Positions 23,639-33,247 are shown, counted from the first letter of the stretch. The stretch: 64,000 nt of DNA from Candidatus Gastranaerophilales bacterium (GCA_944324345.1 CALUVT010000001.1:496001-560000), one strand, 5' to 3'. Numbers and translations are program-made. The notes: a model not told the origin generated them from the sequence alone.

Positions 23639-25675
23639 TTACATCTTCAGCCAAAGTGCATCGTAACCGTTAAGGCGGACAGTCAGCTCTTTGTTTTCTA
23701 CATTAACACGGACCATTTTGTCTGTTAGAAGGTTTTTTAAGTAGATATCTTTTCCCTTTTTCCCAAAGTTGTCGTCTGTAAATATTACTGTAGCTTTTAT
23801 TTTGTTGTCTGATAAATTATTTATCACCACAACCCTATCGGTTTCGTTTGAACGTACGTATGCAAAAACCTCAGGAGATTTGGTTTTTAATTCTACAAAG
23901 GAGCCTCGAGTCATTACAGGATATTGTTTCCGAACTTTAATAAGTTGTTTTACGCGTTCGTATACTCTGTTATTGTATGTTCCTTTGTGATTTACTGCAT
24001 CTTCAAATGTTTTTTGGGTAATTGGCCCTCTGTTTATGTCCCGGCTGTCAAAATAGCTCAGCATTTTTACTTTATTTTTTACATCTTTATTCTTTTTTTG
24101 TTTTGCCTCACGCATTTTGGCACTCTTATTTGCGTTTGCAAAATTATTCTGAATACCTATTTCATCTCCGTAATATATTATAGGAATTCCTGGTAGTGAC
24201 ATTAGAATGGAAAATGCCATACCTATTCTATCAGGATTTTTGTCTAAAAAGTTTGCCATCCTGCCTGATATACCAAATCCTTTCCTAAATGCAGCACCTT
24301 TAGGTGCAAGGTCTTCAAATAGGAGCTCTCTCGTTTTTTCGTTTACCATTTCAAGTGTAAGTTCGTCATGAACCCTTAAAAATATTGCCCACGATGCTGA
24401 TTGCGGGATTTGGGGAGTTTGTTTATATGCCTTCCAAAAGTAGCTGTTGTCAGCAGTTACTAAAGATGCCCAAATTGCAGGCATGTATGGAAAGTGATAT
24501 GCAATTTGAACTTCGTCTGTTCTTGTTATTTCTTTTTCTTGGCCGTTAATTGTTTCTTTGTACTTTTGTTCAGATCCGAAATATGGTAAAATTTTATTCG
24601 GCATTTGGCAAGCTTCGGCTTGAATAACTGAACGTGGTGCTACTGCTTGAATAAATGCACTGAGAATTTTTATAATTCTGTGGGTATCTTCCAGATTTTC
24701 AGCATTTGTGCCGTCTTCTTTGATTAAATATGGTATGGCATCCATTCTGAAAATATCTATTCCCTGGTTTGCCCAGAATGCTATTGTTTCCAAATTATAG
24801 TAAAGAACTTCAGGATTTTTCCAGTTTATATCAAGTTGGAAGGGATAAAATGTGTGATAAAAATAGTAATCTTTATTCTTTATTGTAACTTTTCTGTAGT
24901 TATTATCTGTTATTTCCGGAAAAATAATTCTTCTTTTGGAAATTTTGCCGTTTGGTTCTTTGTATTCTGCAACCCAGCCGAGTTTTTCGTCTTTGTATCT
25001 TGTGTATTCAGGCATTTGCTCTCTTACAACAAAGTAATCTAGTTTTGAAGTATCGCCTTTCAGGGCTTGTTGAAACCATTCGTGCTGATCTGAAAAATGG
25101 TTGAGAACCAGGTCTGCTTTTATCTTAAATCCCTTTTGCTTTGCAGCTGATATGAATTTTTGAAATTCAAACATACCGCCCAAATCTTGTCTTATACCTC
25201 TAGGGTTTCTGATATCAAAGCCCGCATCTTCCATTGGAGAATCAACAAAAGGCAGGATATAAATTGTCGTAACCCCTAAGTTTTTTAGATAATCAAGCAT
25301 GTGTATATCATCTTTAAATGTATTGTTTTGGTCAGGATTTTTAACGCCGAAGTGGTTTGCGTAAAACATGTATATAACTTCATCTTTATACCAGTCGGAA
25401 GGCCTTGATAAGTCTTCCGCAACAAGGTTAGAAGGCCTTTTCTCCTTTGTCTCTTTTGCTATCTTTAATATATTTGAATAAATAATATCTACATTATCAG
25501 AACCGTAAACCTTCGCAAGTGACGTTTTTATTTCTTTTTCAAGTTTAGTCGGGATAATTTGAGTTTCTTCCGCTTTACTTATCTGCGAAGCAACAACGGG
25601 GGTAATTGCGTATACTGCAGGTGTAAAATTAAACACAAATAAGAATGTAAGTATACTTGCTATAAGCTTTTTCAT
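23639..25675 (-). CDS. Exported GH13 enzyme, trehalose-synthase/alpha-amylase type
   Basis: A 678-aa protein with a Sec signal peptide (MKKLIASILTFLFVFNFTPAVYA, cut near residue 23), a ~90-residue extension, then a GH13 barrel. The catalytic triad is visible: FRMDAIPYL with nucleophile Asp312, IQAEACQ with acid/base Glu354, and RVHDELTLE with Asp437. The wording around it (YILPFVDSPMEDAGFDI, LNHFSDQHEWFQ, FHFPYMPA-like YHFPYMPAIWASL) is closest to trehalose synthase (TreS) and its relatives, which are normally cytosolic. A signal peptide on this type is unusual. It could therefore hydrolyse or isomerise alpha-glucosides outside the membrane. The ribosome site is AAAGGT before ATG. It is monocistronic. 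Confidence 0.83.
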   Translation of the reverse strand: MKKLIASILTFLFVFNFTPAVYAITPVVASQISKAEETQIIPTKLEKEIKTSLAKVYGSDNVDIIYSNILKIAKETKEKRPSNLVAEDLSRPSDWYKDEVIYMFYANHFGVKNPDQNNTFKDDIHMLDYLKNLGVTTIYILPFVDSPMEDAGFDIRNPRGIRQDLGGMFEFQKFISAAKQKGFKIKADLVLNHFSDQHEWFQQALKGDTSKLDYFVVREQMPEYTRYKDEKLGWVAEYKEPNGKISKRRIIFPEITDNNYRKVTIKNKDYYFYHTFYPFQLDINWKNPEVLYYNLETIAFWANQGIDIFRMDAIPYLIKEDGTNAENLEDTHRIIKILSAFIQAVAPRSVIQAEACQMPNKILPYFGSEQKYKETINGQEKEITRTDEVQIAYHFPYMPAIWASLVTADNSYFWKAYKQTPQIPQSASWAIFLRVHDELTLEMVNEKTRELLFEDLAPKGAAFRKGFGISGRMANFLDKNPDRIGMAFSILMSLPGIPIIYYGDEIGIQNNFANANKSAKMREAKQKKNKDVKNKVKMLSYFDSRDINRGPITQKTFEDAVNHKGTYNNRVYERVKQLIKVRKQYPVMTRGSFVELKTKSPEVFAYVRSNETDRVVVINNLSDNKIKATVIFTDDNFGKKGKDIYLKNLLTDKMVRVNVENKELTVRLNGYDALWLKM

Positions 25676-25872
25676 TATTTTACCTTTCTGTTTTATTTGT
25701 CAATTGTAACATTCAATTTTTATGACACAATTAACAATTCAGGCAATGTATGCAAAATTTCTATAAATTCATATCCTTTTTGATAATGTAATTATATTAT
25801 AAAGTACAATACCCTGTAAGTTAATTTAATTTTATTTATAATTTTGTTACAAAATCTTTATGAGCATTTTAT

Positions 25873-26325
25873 TTAAGATATATTTTTACTTATTATTTCT
25901 GCTGCATCCCGGATTATGCCCTCACATGGACGGTCTTTGTAATATTGTTCTGTCCTTTTTTCAGGTTTAGGGGCATCATGTTCTACATTAAGTCCTAAAA
26001 GTTCGCGGCAAATAATTGTACCATGTTTGTTTTCAAATTCTTTGGCAAGTTGCTGAATCCTTGCGTAGTGTTTTCCCTTGATCTCATCATTATTCGGAGT
26101 GGTATATCCGTATTTGAGCCCCGCTATCATGAACATTGCACTGACAGCTCCGCAGACTTCTCTTAATCTTCCCATTCCTCCTCCAAATGATGAAGAAAGT
26201 TTCAGAGCTGTTTCAGTGTCAATACCTAAATCATCAGAAAATGCACAAAATACTGATTGTGCACAGTTATAACCTTCCTTAAATAATTTTACTGCTTTCT
26301 TTGAGTATTTATTTTCCATAGACAT
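25873..26325 (-). CDS. C_GCAxxG_C_C family putative redox protein
   Basis: A 150-aa protein with the family's spaced cysteines: GYNCAQSVFCAF, then FGGGMGRLREVCGAVSAM (the GCAxxG-like block), ICRELLG, and RPCEGIIRDAAEII near the end. The family is annotated as a probable redox-active protein. Electron donor and substrate are unknown. It is cytosolic and divergent from the MlaD-like gene. The start could be MENKYSK two codons later. Confidence 0.87.
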   Translation of the reverse strand: MSMENKYSKKAVKLFKEGYNCAQSVFCAFSDDLGIDTETALKLSSSFGGGMGRLREVCGAVSAMFMIAGLKYGYTTPNNDEIKGKHYARIQQLAKEFENKHGTIICRELLGLNVEHDAPKPEKRTEQYYKDRPCEGIIRDAAEIISKNIS

Positions 26326-26390
26326 ATTGTACTATAAAATTAACCTGCTCGGGAATGTGTTTTTATTTTATAAGAAATATCATTTCAAAT

Positions 26391-27275
26391 ATGAACAATT
26401 TATTTAAATCAATAGCGGTATTATCAATTTTAGTATTTATAGGTGTATCTTATTATATATACAGAACTCGGACTTATGTCACGGCAGAGTTTAAAAATTT
26501 GCGTCCTTTTCATGATAGAGCTCCAATTTATTATAACGGCTTTAAAATAGGAAAAGTTGTAAAAGTTCGCCCAAATAAAACTTACACGGCTACAATTGTA
26601 ACTTTGAGACTTCACCCTCAAGACTTAAGGTTGCCTGTAAATATTACGGCTTGTCTTAAACGGGAAAAAAATAAACATAATGATAAGTTCGATTATATAG
26701 ATATAATTTATCCGAAAGATCCTTCTTTATTTTTGATAAAAGACGGTGACAGAATTGCCGGAAAATCAAGTGTAGAATTGGATTCTTATTTATCAAATCA
26801 AGACCCTGAGTCTTTGGATGATATAAAAGAAGATTTTGCTCAAACTGTGAAAAATCTTAATATAACAGTTCAGGCTTTAGGACAGTTATTTGACACTGCA
26901 AATTCTATAGCAACAGATGTGAAACCAAATGTTGTAAAGGCGTCTTCAGAACTCAGTCAGAGTGGAGAAAATTTCGTCAAAATATCTGAACATGTCAACA
27001 ATATTACAGGAAATATTGACGGGACATTCGACAAAGATGCGATGAATTCTACTGGAGATGATGTTTTGGCTGTAGGTGATAATATTAAAAATATTACGGG
27101 TGAACTGAATAAGACTGTTCCGCAAATCAGTTGTACTATATCTGAATTAAATAAGATTTTGTGTAACCTTGATGAGATGACTTCAGGAATAAATTGTACT
27201 ATGAAAAAGTCATTTGGAGGGTTAAGACTGATTTTTGGCAGCCCGATTAGTAAGAAAAAATGTAATTGTGATTAA
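26391..27275 (+). CDS. MlaD/MCE-domain lipid-transport protein
   Basis: About 294 aa from the ATG at 26391. An upstream ATG at 26355 would add 12 residues, and neither start has a Shine-Dalgarno. A single N-terminal membrane helix (SIAVLSILVFIGVSYYIY) precedes one MCE domain (about residues 27-110, beginning YVTAEFKNLRPFHDRAPIYYNGFKIGKV). A long predicted helical C-terminal region of ~170 residues follows, with Cys at the very end (KKKCNCD). MCE proteins form hexameric rings that move phospholipids between inner and outer membranes. The MlaE permease and MlaF ATPase partners are not in the window. Confidence 0.82.
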   Translation: MNNLFKSIAVLSILVFIGVSYYIYRTRTYVTAEFKNLRPFHDRAPIYYNGFKIGKVVKVRPNKTYTATIVTLRLHPQDLRLPVNITACLKREKNKHNDKFDYIDIIYPKDPSLFLIKDGDRIAGKSSVELDSYLSNQDPESLDDIKEDFAQTVKNLNITVQALGQLFDTANSIATDVKPNVVKASSELSQSGENFVKISEHVNNITGNIDGTFDKDAMNSTGDDVLAVGDNIKNITGELNKTVPQISCTISELNKILCNLDEMTSGINCTMKKSFGGLRLIFGSPISKKKCNCD

Positions 27276-27355
27276 ATATAATTGCACATGTGGGTAATGT
27301 TTTTTTCTGTTTCTTAATTTAGTATTTATATACTAATTAAGAAATAGGGGAAAGT

Positions 27356-28654
27356 ATGCCGAAATTTCCAAAAGATTACATTTATTGTTTTATTATATCT
27401 TCTACGATATGTACATCTTTGTGTTTTATTTTAAATTTCCAAAGCTCTTTTCATCTGATTTGTTTAATCTTATCCAGTTCGCTGATTAATACTTTTATAA
27501 TTAAAGAAATATCAAAAAAACAAATAACAAAAGAAAATGAAGAGCGTGAAAATAAGTTAATAAAGCAGATAGAACACAGCTCAAAGCATCTTGCAACTAT
27601 AATAAGTAACTTGCCACTTGTTGCTTATATAACTGATGTTGAATGCAGGTTTATTACCGGGAATTTGGAAGCAATGAGATTTTTTGATGCAGAAGATAAT
27701 ATTTCTAAACTCAGAAATCCGGAAATGCTTTATGCTCAGGACACTTTGGAAATGATAAGAGAAGAAAACAATTTCATAATTCAAACAAAAGAACCATTTG
27801 TCACAGATAAAATTGTAAAATTAAAATCAGGTAAACAGAATTGGTTTAATGTTAGAAAAGTTCCTATCTTAAATGAACGGGATGAAGTAAGCGGTTTTGT
27901 TATATTTGGCAGGAATATAGATATTGAAAAAGCTGCACAAAAACAAAGAGAAACATATATCTCAACACTTAGCCATGATTTAAAAATTCCTACCCTTGCC
28001 CAAATAAGAGCTCTAGAATTGTTGGTAAACGGGAATTTGGGGAAAGTTAATAAGATGCAAAAAGAAGTTCTAAATTTGACATTGGATTCTTGCAGTTATA
28101 TGTACGAGATGCTTTCAACTCTTTTATCTACGTACAAGTATGAAAATAAGGACATATCACTTAATTTTGAAAAAATACAAGTCTTAAAACTTATGGATGA
28201 ATGTTTTCACAAGTTTGTTAAGGCAATGCATCATAAAAATATCCGTATAAAAGTTAGGGCTAAGGAAAAATTCTTTACTATTTACGCTGATAGAACGCAA
28301 ATGAAAAAAGCGTTCGAAAATCTTATAGATCACTGTGTATCAAGTGCTTATGAAAATACTGAAATAATATGTGATATAAAAAGGACAAATAATGGTAAAA
28401 ATATATTTCTGTCTGTTGGATTTAAAAGCCCTTTTATATCTTCAGAACAGATTGAAAATTTGTTTAAACGCTACACAACACCTACTGAAAAATTAGGTAA
28501 GGTGGGATGTGGATTGGGACTTTATCTCGCGAAACAAATTATAAACGCTCATAACGGAGAAATTTACGCCGAAAGCAAGGAGTCCAATTACAATACATAC
28601 AATATAGAAATTCCTTGTATTAACGAATGTAAAATTCCTGCCTTAGTTTGTTAA
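27356..28654 (+). CDS. Membrane sensor histidine kinase with PAS domain
   Basis: A 432-aa protein with two transmembrane helices at the N-terminus (about residues 7-28 and 31-48) joined by almost no periplasmic loop. A PAS domain follows (about 78-195, VAYITDVECRFITGNLEAMRFF). The HisKA domain has STLSHDLKIPTLAQIRALELL with the phosphoacceptor His207. The HATPase is shortened (~310-425), with a weak N box and GCGLGLYLAKQIINAHNGEI as G2 box. No response regulator is next to it, so it is an orphan kinase. It probably senses an intramembrane or cytosolic cue. The ribosome site AGGGGAA precedes ATG. Confidence 0.87.
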   Translation: MPKFPKDYIYCFIISSTICTSLCFILNFQSSFHLICLILSSSLINTFIIKEISKKQITKENEERENKLIKQIEHSSKHLATIISNLPLVAYITDVECRFITGNLEAMRFFDAEDNISKLRNPEMLYAQDTLEMIREENNFIIQTKEPFVTDKIVKLKSGKQNWFNVRKVPILNERDEVSGFVIFGRNIDIEKAAQKQRETYISTLSHDLKIPTLAQIRALELLVNGNLGKVNKMQKEVLNLTLDSCSYMYEMLSTLLSTYKYENKDISLNFEKIQVLKLMDECFHKFVKAMHHKNIRIKVRAKEKFFTIYADRTQMKKAFENLIDHCVSSAYENTEIICDIKRTNNGKNIFLSVGFKSPFISSEQIENLFKRYTTPTEKLGKVGCGLGLYLAKQIINAHNGEIYAESKESNYNTYNIEIPCINECKIPALVC

Positions 28655-28675
28655 TTCTTATAAAATATTCGTATT

Positions 28676-29122
28676 ATGAAAAAGTTATTTTTATTGTTTA
28701 TTTTTATGTGTTTCGCATGTTCTGCTTATGCAATCAGCAATCCTGAAAAAAAACAGGCTTATGATAACATGATTAGCAGCCAGAAATATCACAATGAAGT
28801 TTGTCAGAGAGTGGCTGATAATTTCCGAGGGGACAGCAAATTTGTCGGGTATATCAGGTCAACTTGTCTTCTTTATCAATCAGAAAGACAAAGGCTTGTT
28901 GATGCGGTTTTCCCGAGTGCAAATAATGTAGAAGACGAAAATTACAAAGACCAATACCCGCTTTTGGTATCAAACTTTGTTATAAATATGAATAACAGAG
29001 AATTAGAGACTTACAAAACGGTAATAAATGAGTATTGTAAGTATAATGCTGCAAGATTTGCTAAAAAAGACCCTCAAGTTTGTTCTGCAGCAAGGATCCA
29101 GAGTTTATTTACTCAGTATTAG
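28676..29122 (+). CDS. Exported small protein of unknown function
   Basis: A 148-aa protein with a signal peptide (MKKLFLLFIFMCFACSAYA, cleavage near residue 19). The mature part is helical and has four Cys (CQRVADN, STCLLYQ, EYCKYN, QVCSAAR) that could form two disulfides in the periplasm. I do not recognise the family. It starts 21 nt after the histidine kinase, with no clear ribosome site. It may be cotranscribed and could be a periplasmic modulator, but no direct evidence shows it. Confidence 0.6.
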   Translation: MKKLFLLFIFMCFACSAYAISNPEKKQAYDNMISSQKYHNEVCQRVADNFRGDSKFVGYIRSTCLLYQSERQRLVDAVFPSANNVEDENYKDQYPLLVSNFVINMNNRELETYKTVINEYCKYNAARFAKKDPQVCSAARIQSLFTQY

Positions 29123-29126
29123 AATT

Positions 29127-30476
29127 TTATACGATGCCTTGTGAAATCATCGCGTTTGAAAGTTTTTTGAATGCCGCAATGTTTGCTGCAGCAGAATAGT
29201 TGTTGCCTAAATTGTATTCTTCTGCGGCGTTTTTACACGTGTTAAAGATATTTGTCATAATTTCGCCAAGCTTTTTGTCAACTTCTTCAAAAGACAGGTA
29301 GTACCGCATACTGTTTTGGCTCATTTCAACTGCAGAAATAGCTACTCCACCGGCATTAGCTGCTTTGGCAGGAGCAAGCAGCACTTTGTTATTTATGAAG
29401 TATTCCGTAGCTTCTTTCATACAAGGCATATTTGCACCTTCACCTACTGCTATAACCCCGTTTGCTACAAGCTTTTTTGCAGAATTAAGTGTTACTTCGT
29501 TTTGTGTTGCACACGGGAGTGCAATATCTGTTTTAATTTCCCAAATAGGAGAATCCTCTCCTTTACATTCAATATATTTTGCTTGAGGATGCTTTCTTAA
29601 GTATTCTGATATTCTTCCGCGTTCAACTTCTTTAATTTGTTTGATAAGCTCTAAATCTATACCATTTTCATCATAAACGCAGCCTTTAGAATCACTCATC
29701 GCAACAACATTTGCTCCATATTCCAAAGCCTTTTGACAAGCATATATTGCAACGTTGCCGGCTCCTGATATTGTGACTGTTTTACCTTTTAATGTTTGAT
29801 TATTATTCTCAAGCATTTCTTTCATAAAGTATATAAGTCCAAAGCCTGTAGCTTCTTTTCTGACAAGTGAACCTCCGTAAGATAGTCCTTTCCCTGTTAA
29901 AACACCGCCTTCATATACATCTCTTATCCTTTTGTATTGACCAAATAAGTAGCCTATTTCTCTTTCTCCAACTCCAATATCTCCTGCAGGGACATCAATA
30001 TCAGCTCCAATATGTCTTTGAAGCTCTGTCATAAAACTTTGGCAAAAACGCATAATTTCTCCATCAGATTTCCCTTTGGGATCAAAATCACTTCCTCCTT
30101 TACCTCCGCCTATGGGAAGACCGGTTAAAGCATTTTTGAAAATTTGTTCAAAACCCAAAAATTTTATAATACTTTGGTTTACGCTTGGATGAAACCTCAA
30201 ACCACCCTTATAAGGGCCAATGAGACTATTGTATTGAACTCGATAACCTCTATGTACTTCTGTTTTACCGTTATCTCTCACATAAGGTACTCTGAATGTA
30301 ATAATCCTTTCAGGCTCAATCAGCCTTTCTAAAAGTGCAATCCTCTCAAATTCAGGGTGACTTGCTACTACAGGCTCAATTGATGTTAACACTTCTTCGA
30401 CGGCTTGAAGATATTCTGTTTCGTACATATTTTTATTTTTCGTGTTATTCAAAACTTTTTTTAAATATTCATTCAT
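29127..30476 (-). CDS. gdhA: NADP-dependent glutamate dehydrogenase
   Basis: A 449-aa hexameric-type enzyme that makes glutamate from 2-oxoglutarate and ammonia. The substrate site is in KGGLRFHPSVN and PIGGGKGGSDFDPKGKSD, with the catalytic Lys in the Gly-rich loop. PAGDIGVGEREIGYL follows. The Rossmann domain is marked by VTISGAGNVAIYACQKALEYGANVVAMSDS. The wording RHIGADIDVPAGDIGVG is typical of the small-hexamer NADP(H) class. The ribosome site AGGTGG precedes ATG. It is monocistronic and gives the cell a direct ammonia-assimilation route. Confidence 0.95.
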   Translation of the reverse strand: MNEYLKKVLNNTKNKNMYETEYLQAVEEVLTSIEPVVASHPEFERIALLERLIEPERIITFRVPYVRDNGKTEVHRGYRVQYNSLIGPYKGGLRFHPSVNQSIIKFLGFEQIFKNALTGLPIGGGKGGSDFDPKGKSDGEIMRFCQSFMTELQRHIGADIDVPAGDIGVGEREIGYLFGQYKRIRDVYEGGVLTGKGLSYGGSLVRKEATGFGLIYFMKEMLENNNQTLKGKTVTISGAGNVAIYACQKALEYGANVVAMSDSKGCVYDENGIDLELIKQIKEVERGRISEYLRKHPQAKYIECKGEDSPIWEIKTDIALPCATQNEVTLNSAKKLVANGVIAVGEGANMPCMKEATEYFINNKVLLAPAKAANAGGVAISAVEMSQNSMRYYLSFEEVDKKLGEIMTNIFNTCKNAAEEYNLGNNYSAAANIAAFKKLSNAMISQGIV

Positions 30477-30588
30477 AAACCACCTGCTCTATGTAAAAAA
30501 ATTGTAACATATTATTTGGGTTCATGCAATTGATTTTTAATTTAAATCGTTTATAATATTCCATATAGTTTTTGAAGGGGGTTTAAAT

Positions 30589-31308
30589 ATGTTTGAAAAA
30601 TTTGAAAAATTTCAGTTAGTATTATTGGCTGTAATTTTAGCGTTGGGGCTCGTGGTAGCGGTGAAAGTCGGAATGTCTGGAGTATCAAAGGATACAATTA
30701 TGGTTACGGGTTCGGCATACCAAGTTGTCAAATCTGATTCCGGCCGACTTGAATTTGATATAAACGCTCGAAAACCGGATAAACAAAGTGCATATAATAC
30801 AGTTAAGACCCAGTTGCCAATTGTTATGAAATATCTTAACGATAAGGGTATAAATGATATTGAAGTGAAGGCAGCAAGCGGTTATTATTCGTATAAATAT
30901 AATCCAAACGGAAGTATGACAAATGAGATCGCATACTTTAATCTTTCGCAAATTGTTGTGATAAAGTCTGACGATGTTCAAAAAATAAAGGAAATTTCTA
31001 CAGATATTCAACAGTTGCTGGCAAAAGGAATTGATATAGATGTTCGCTCTCCTGAGTATTTTTATTCAAAATTGGGGGATTTAAAAATTACTCTGCTTCA
31101 AGATGCAACAACAGATGCTAAAGACAGGGCTACAGCTATGTTAAAAGCTACTCACAATAAACCCGGGAAAATTCAGTCTGTGAGAATGGGAGTTTTTCAA
31201 ATTACTCCTGTAGATTCAACGAATGTTTCTGACATGGGAATTAATGACACAACCACTATTGATAAGAAGGTTACTGCGGTTGCTAATGTTGTGTTTAGAA
31301 TAAAATAA
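30589..31308 (+). CDS. SIMPL-domain membrane-anchored protein
   Basis: A 239-aa protein with one N-terminal membrane helix (about residues 8-28, VLLAVILALGLVVAVKVG) and a SIMPL domain in the rest (MVTGSAYQVVKSDSGRLEFDINARKPD...). The family is oligomeric and often periplasmic, with a poorly known role in envelope integrity or surface proteins. It has a strong ribosome site (GAAGGGGG) and is followed 16 nt after its stop by a small exported protein in the same operon. Confidence 0.82.
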   Translation: MFEKFEKFQLVLLAVILALGLVVAVKVGMSGVSKDTIMVTGSAYQVVKSDSGRLEFDINARKPDKQSAYNTVKTQLPIVMKYLNDKGINDIEVKAASGYYSYKYNPNGSMTNEIAYFNLSQIVVIKSDDVQKIKEISTDIQQLLAKGIDIDVRSPEYFYSKLGDLKITLLQDATTDAKDRATAMLKATHNKPGKIQSVRMGVFQITPVDSTNVSDMGINDTTTIDKKVTAVANVVFRIK

Positions 31309-31324
31309 TAGGAGGGTTAAAGTT

Positions 31325-31609
31325 ATGAAAAAGCTGTTATTTTTATCTTTGTTATTTGTTTCATTACCTGTCAGTGCAATGGCTCCTCCTGATGCTGCTG
31401 TTATTCAAGTTCACGATATGCAAATGATTAATCAACAAAGATTTCGCCAAGAAGTTTTGAATGATTATAATGACGTGCAGACGGAAAAAGAGAGATATGA
31501 GAAAAAAGTTGCACCGAAAGAACCACTAATTAATAGGCTTTTTGGTAAAAAGAAGTTTGTCGAGCAAGATGGTGAGATAAGAATAGAAAGCGATCAAGAA
31601 TACAATTAG
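31325..31609 (+). CDS. Small exported protein downstream of SIMPL protein
   Basis: A 94-aa protein with a signal peptide (MKKLLFLSLLFVSLPVSAMA, cleavage near residue 18-20). The mature part is charged, with Gln/Glu/Lys-rich helical segments (QQRFRQEVLNDYNDVQTEKERYEKK). The ribosome site GGAGGG lies 8 nt before ATG. It shares a transcript with the SIMPL-domain gene and probably acts in the same compartment. Family not recognised. The stop overlaps that of the convergent gene by 4 nt. Confidence 0.65.
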   Translation: MKKLLFLSLLFVSLPVSAMAPPDAAVIQVHDMQMINQQRFRQEVLNDYNDVQTEKERYEKKVAPKEPLINRLFGKKKFVEQDGEIRIESDQEYN

Positions 31610-32250
31610 TTACTCATTCCGGCTCTATAACCGCACCAGCTAAATATTACCGGCAGAATTTTTTCAATATGCAATTTTTCTACAATAGGGACTTTTGCAA
31701 GAACAAGAACACCTATTGCATCGTCTATATTAGCGATAGAATCCTTGATTGTAAGTTTTCTGTCAGGAACTTTATCTTGTGGGTCGTTTATTTTGTTTGA
31801 CATAGCAGCTGCAATGTGCATACCAGCTACAAGACCGACAATTGTACCTCCAATTTTGAATGGCAGGTTGTCTAACTTTTTGAATTTATCCCCTAATTTT
31901 AGCACTCCTCCACATATAACAGTAGGTACAGCTGCATTCATAAATTGGAATATTCCTTCATTAAGTTTTTGCTTGCTGTGTTCTTTTTCAGCAAGCATTC
32001 CTGCTGCAGTACCTCCGATTATACCGCAGGTACTCAGAAGAAGGAGTTCTTTGATTCCGTATTTTATATTTAAAAGTTTAGCATTCTGTTTCTTTGCAAG
32101 AAACATCATAGGTAGTACTGTACCGGCTACAGAACCGGTTATTACTTTTGCTTTCAGAGGAGCCTCAGATTTATCCTTAGGTGTTTTCCTATGGTATCTA
32201 TATGCTCTAATATCATATTCTATTTTATTACCAGATACACTGCTAATCAT
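31606..32250 (-). CDS. Unknown multi-pass membrane protein
   Basis: A 214-aa protein with a short basic N-terminal tail and four to five hydrophobic, Gly/Ala-rich segments (VITGSVAGTVLPMMFLA, LLLLSTCGIIGGTAAGMLA, MNAAVPTVICGGVLKLG, IGGTIVGLVAGMHIAAAM). It is not recognised. Glycine-zipper-like helices recall the unknown proteins at 11154 and 18578, which may belong to the same lineage-specific membrane set. It is convergent with the SIMPL operon. Confidence 0.55.
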   Translation of the reverse strand: MISSVSGNKIEYDIRAYRYHRKTPKDKSEAPLKAKVITGSVAGTVLPMMFLAKKQNAKLLNIKYGIKELLLLSTCGIIGGTAAGMLAEKEHSKQKLNEGIFQFMNAAVPTVICGGVLKLGDKFKKLDNLPFKIGGTIVGLVAGMHIAAAMSNKINDPQDKVPDRKLTIKDSIANIDDAIGVLVLAKVPIVEKLHIEKILPVIFSWCGYRAGMSN

Positions 32251-32284
32251 TTAAAAAAAATCCTTTTATAAAAATTCTATCATA

Positions 32285-33145
32285 TTAATGTCCGAGAATT
32301 AAAATTGTTGCTGAACCTATAAGAATTATTAAGGAACCAAATAATTTTCTTAATAAATTTTTTTCTTTAAACAGTTTATATCCTAAAATTACATTAATAA
32401 TAATTGAGATTTGAAATAGTGATAGAGCATAACCTACCTGTATGTATTTAAATACGTACGCAGTCGTGAAAGTCATAATTCCAAAACATAGAGCCGTTAA
32501 TAAATATAATATAGAATTTTTGTAGCAAACTTTTTTTAATGTCGTTTTTGTAAAAGTTTTAAGAATTATATAAGAAAATATTGCCCCTAAAAAGCTTGAA
32601 ACAACAAATGATGTGGCAATTGAAGACAAGATAATAACTTTTTTTATAAAAACGGCTTCAATTGCAGAAAATACAAGAGCGTAAATTCTGTATTGGATAT
32701 CTTTTCTCAAAAAAACTTTTGGACTTGCCGTATCAAAGATAAAATAAGAACCGACAATAATTAAAAATACCCCCAAAATACCGTATATATTCGGAATTTC
32801 ATGTAATATTATAATCCCTGCAATAATTCCTATAATTGCTTTGTAAGAATTTATAGGTCCTAAAACAGAAAGTTCCCCTTTTTCAAGAGCCAAAACAATA
32901 AAACAATTACACACAGCTCCAAAGATTCCGCCTAACAATGCATATTTCCAAAATTCAAGGTTTAAATAAGAGTAATCTATGAAAAATAATATCGGTAAAG
33001 AAATTACGCTAAGCAGCAAATAATTTATAAAATTGACATAAATAGGGTTTTCTCCATTCATTGCAAGTTTTTTCTGAAAAACATTACTCAAAGAATTAGT
33101 TACTACCCTTAATATGATTGCAAAACTGCTTAGTAAGATTTGCAT
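32285..33145 (-). CDS. EamA/DMT-family transporter
   Basis: A 286-aa permease with ten predicted helices in two EamA-type halves. The first half has VLGPINSYKAIIGIIAGIIILHEI and the second ALSLFQISIIINVILGYKLFKEKNLLRKLFGSLIILIG, both typical of the drug/metabolite transporter superfamily. The substrate is unknown (amino acids, nucleobases or metabolites are common). The upstream region has an extended -10 and a stable leader hairpin, so expression may be controlled in the leader. AAGGAG is 13 nt before the ATG, which is rather far. Confidence 0.85.
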   Translation of the reverse strand: MQILLSSFAIILRVVTNSLSNVFQKKLAMNGENPIYVNFINYLLLSVISLPILFFIDYSYLNLEFWKYALLGGIFGAVCNCFIVLALEKGELSVLGPINSYKAIIGIIAGIIILHEIPNIYGILGVFLIIVGSYFIFDTASPKVFLRKDIQYRIYALVFSAIEAVFIKKVIILSSIATSFVVSSFLGAIFSYIILKTFTKTTLKKVCYKNSILYLLTALCFGIMTFTTAYVFKYIQVGYALSLFQISIIINVILGYKLFKEKNLLRKLFGSLIILIGSATILILGH

Positions 33146-33189
33146 AGAGTTTTTGTACTCCTTACATTTTTAATTCCAGTGCATATAGT

Positions 33190-33247
33190 GTAAAAGTAAG
33201 GATTTACGCTTTTTTAGGATAAATCCTTTTTACGTCGGACTTAGTAT
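33190..33247 (-). promoter_or_regulatory. Promoter and hairpin leader of the DMT gene
   Basis: On the minus strand TGG-TATACT (extended -10, 33247-33242) is followed by an RNA segment able to fold as GTAAAA...AGGATTTA / TAAATCCT...TTTTAC (33233-33190). It also contains a competing short hairpin AGGA-TTTA-TCCT. The structure lies about 45 nt before the start codon. It matches no riboswitch I can name. Confidence 0.45.
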
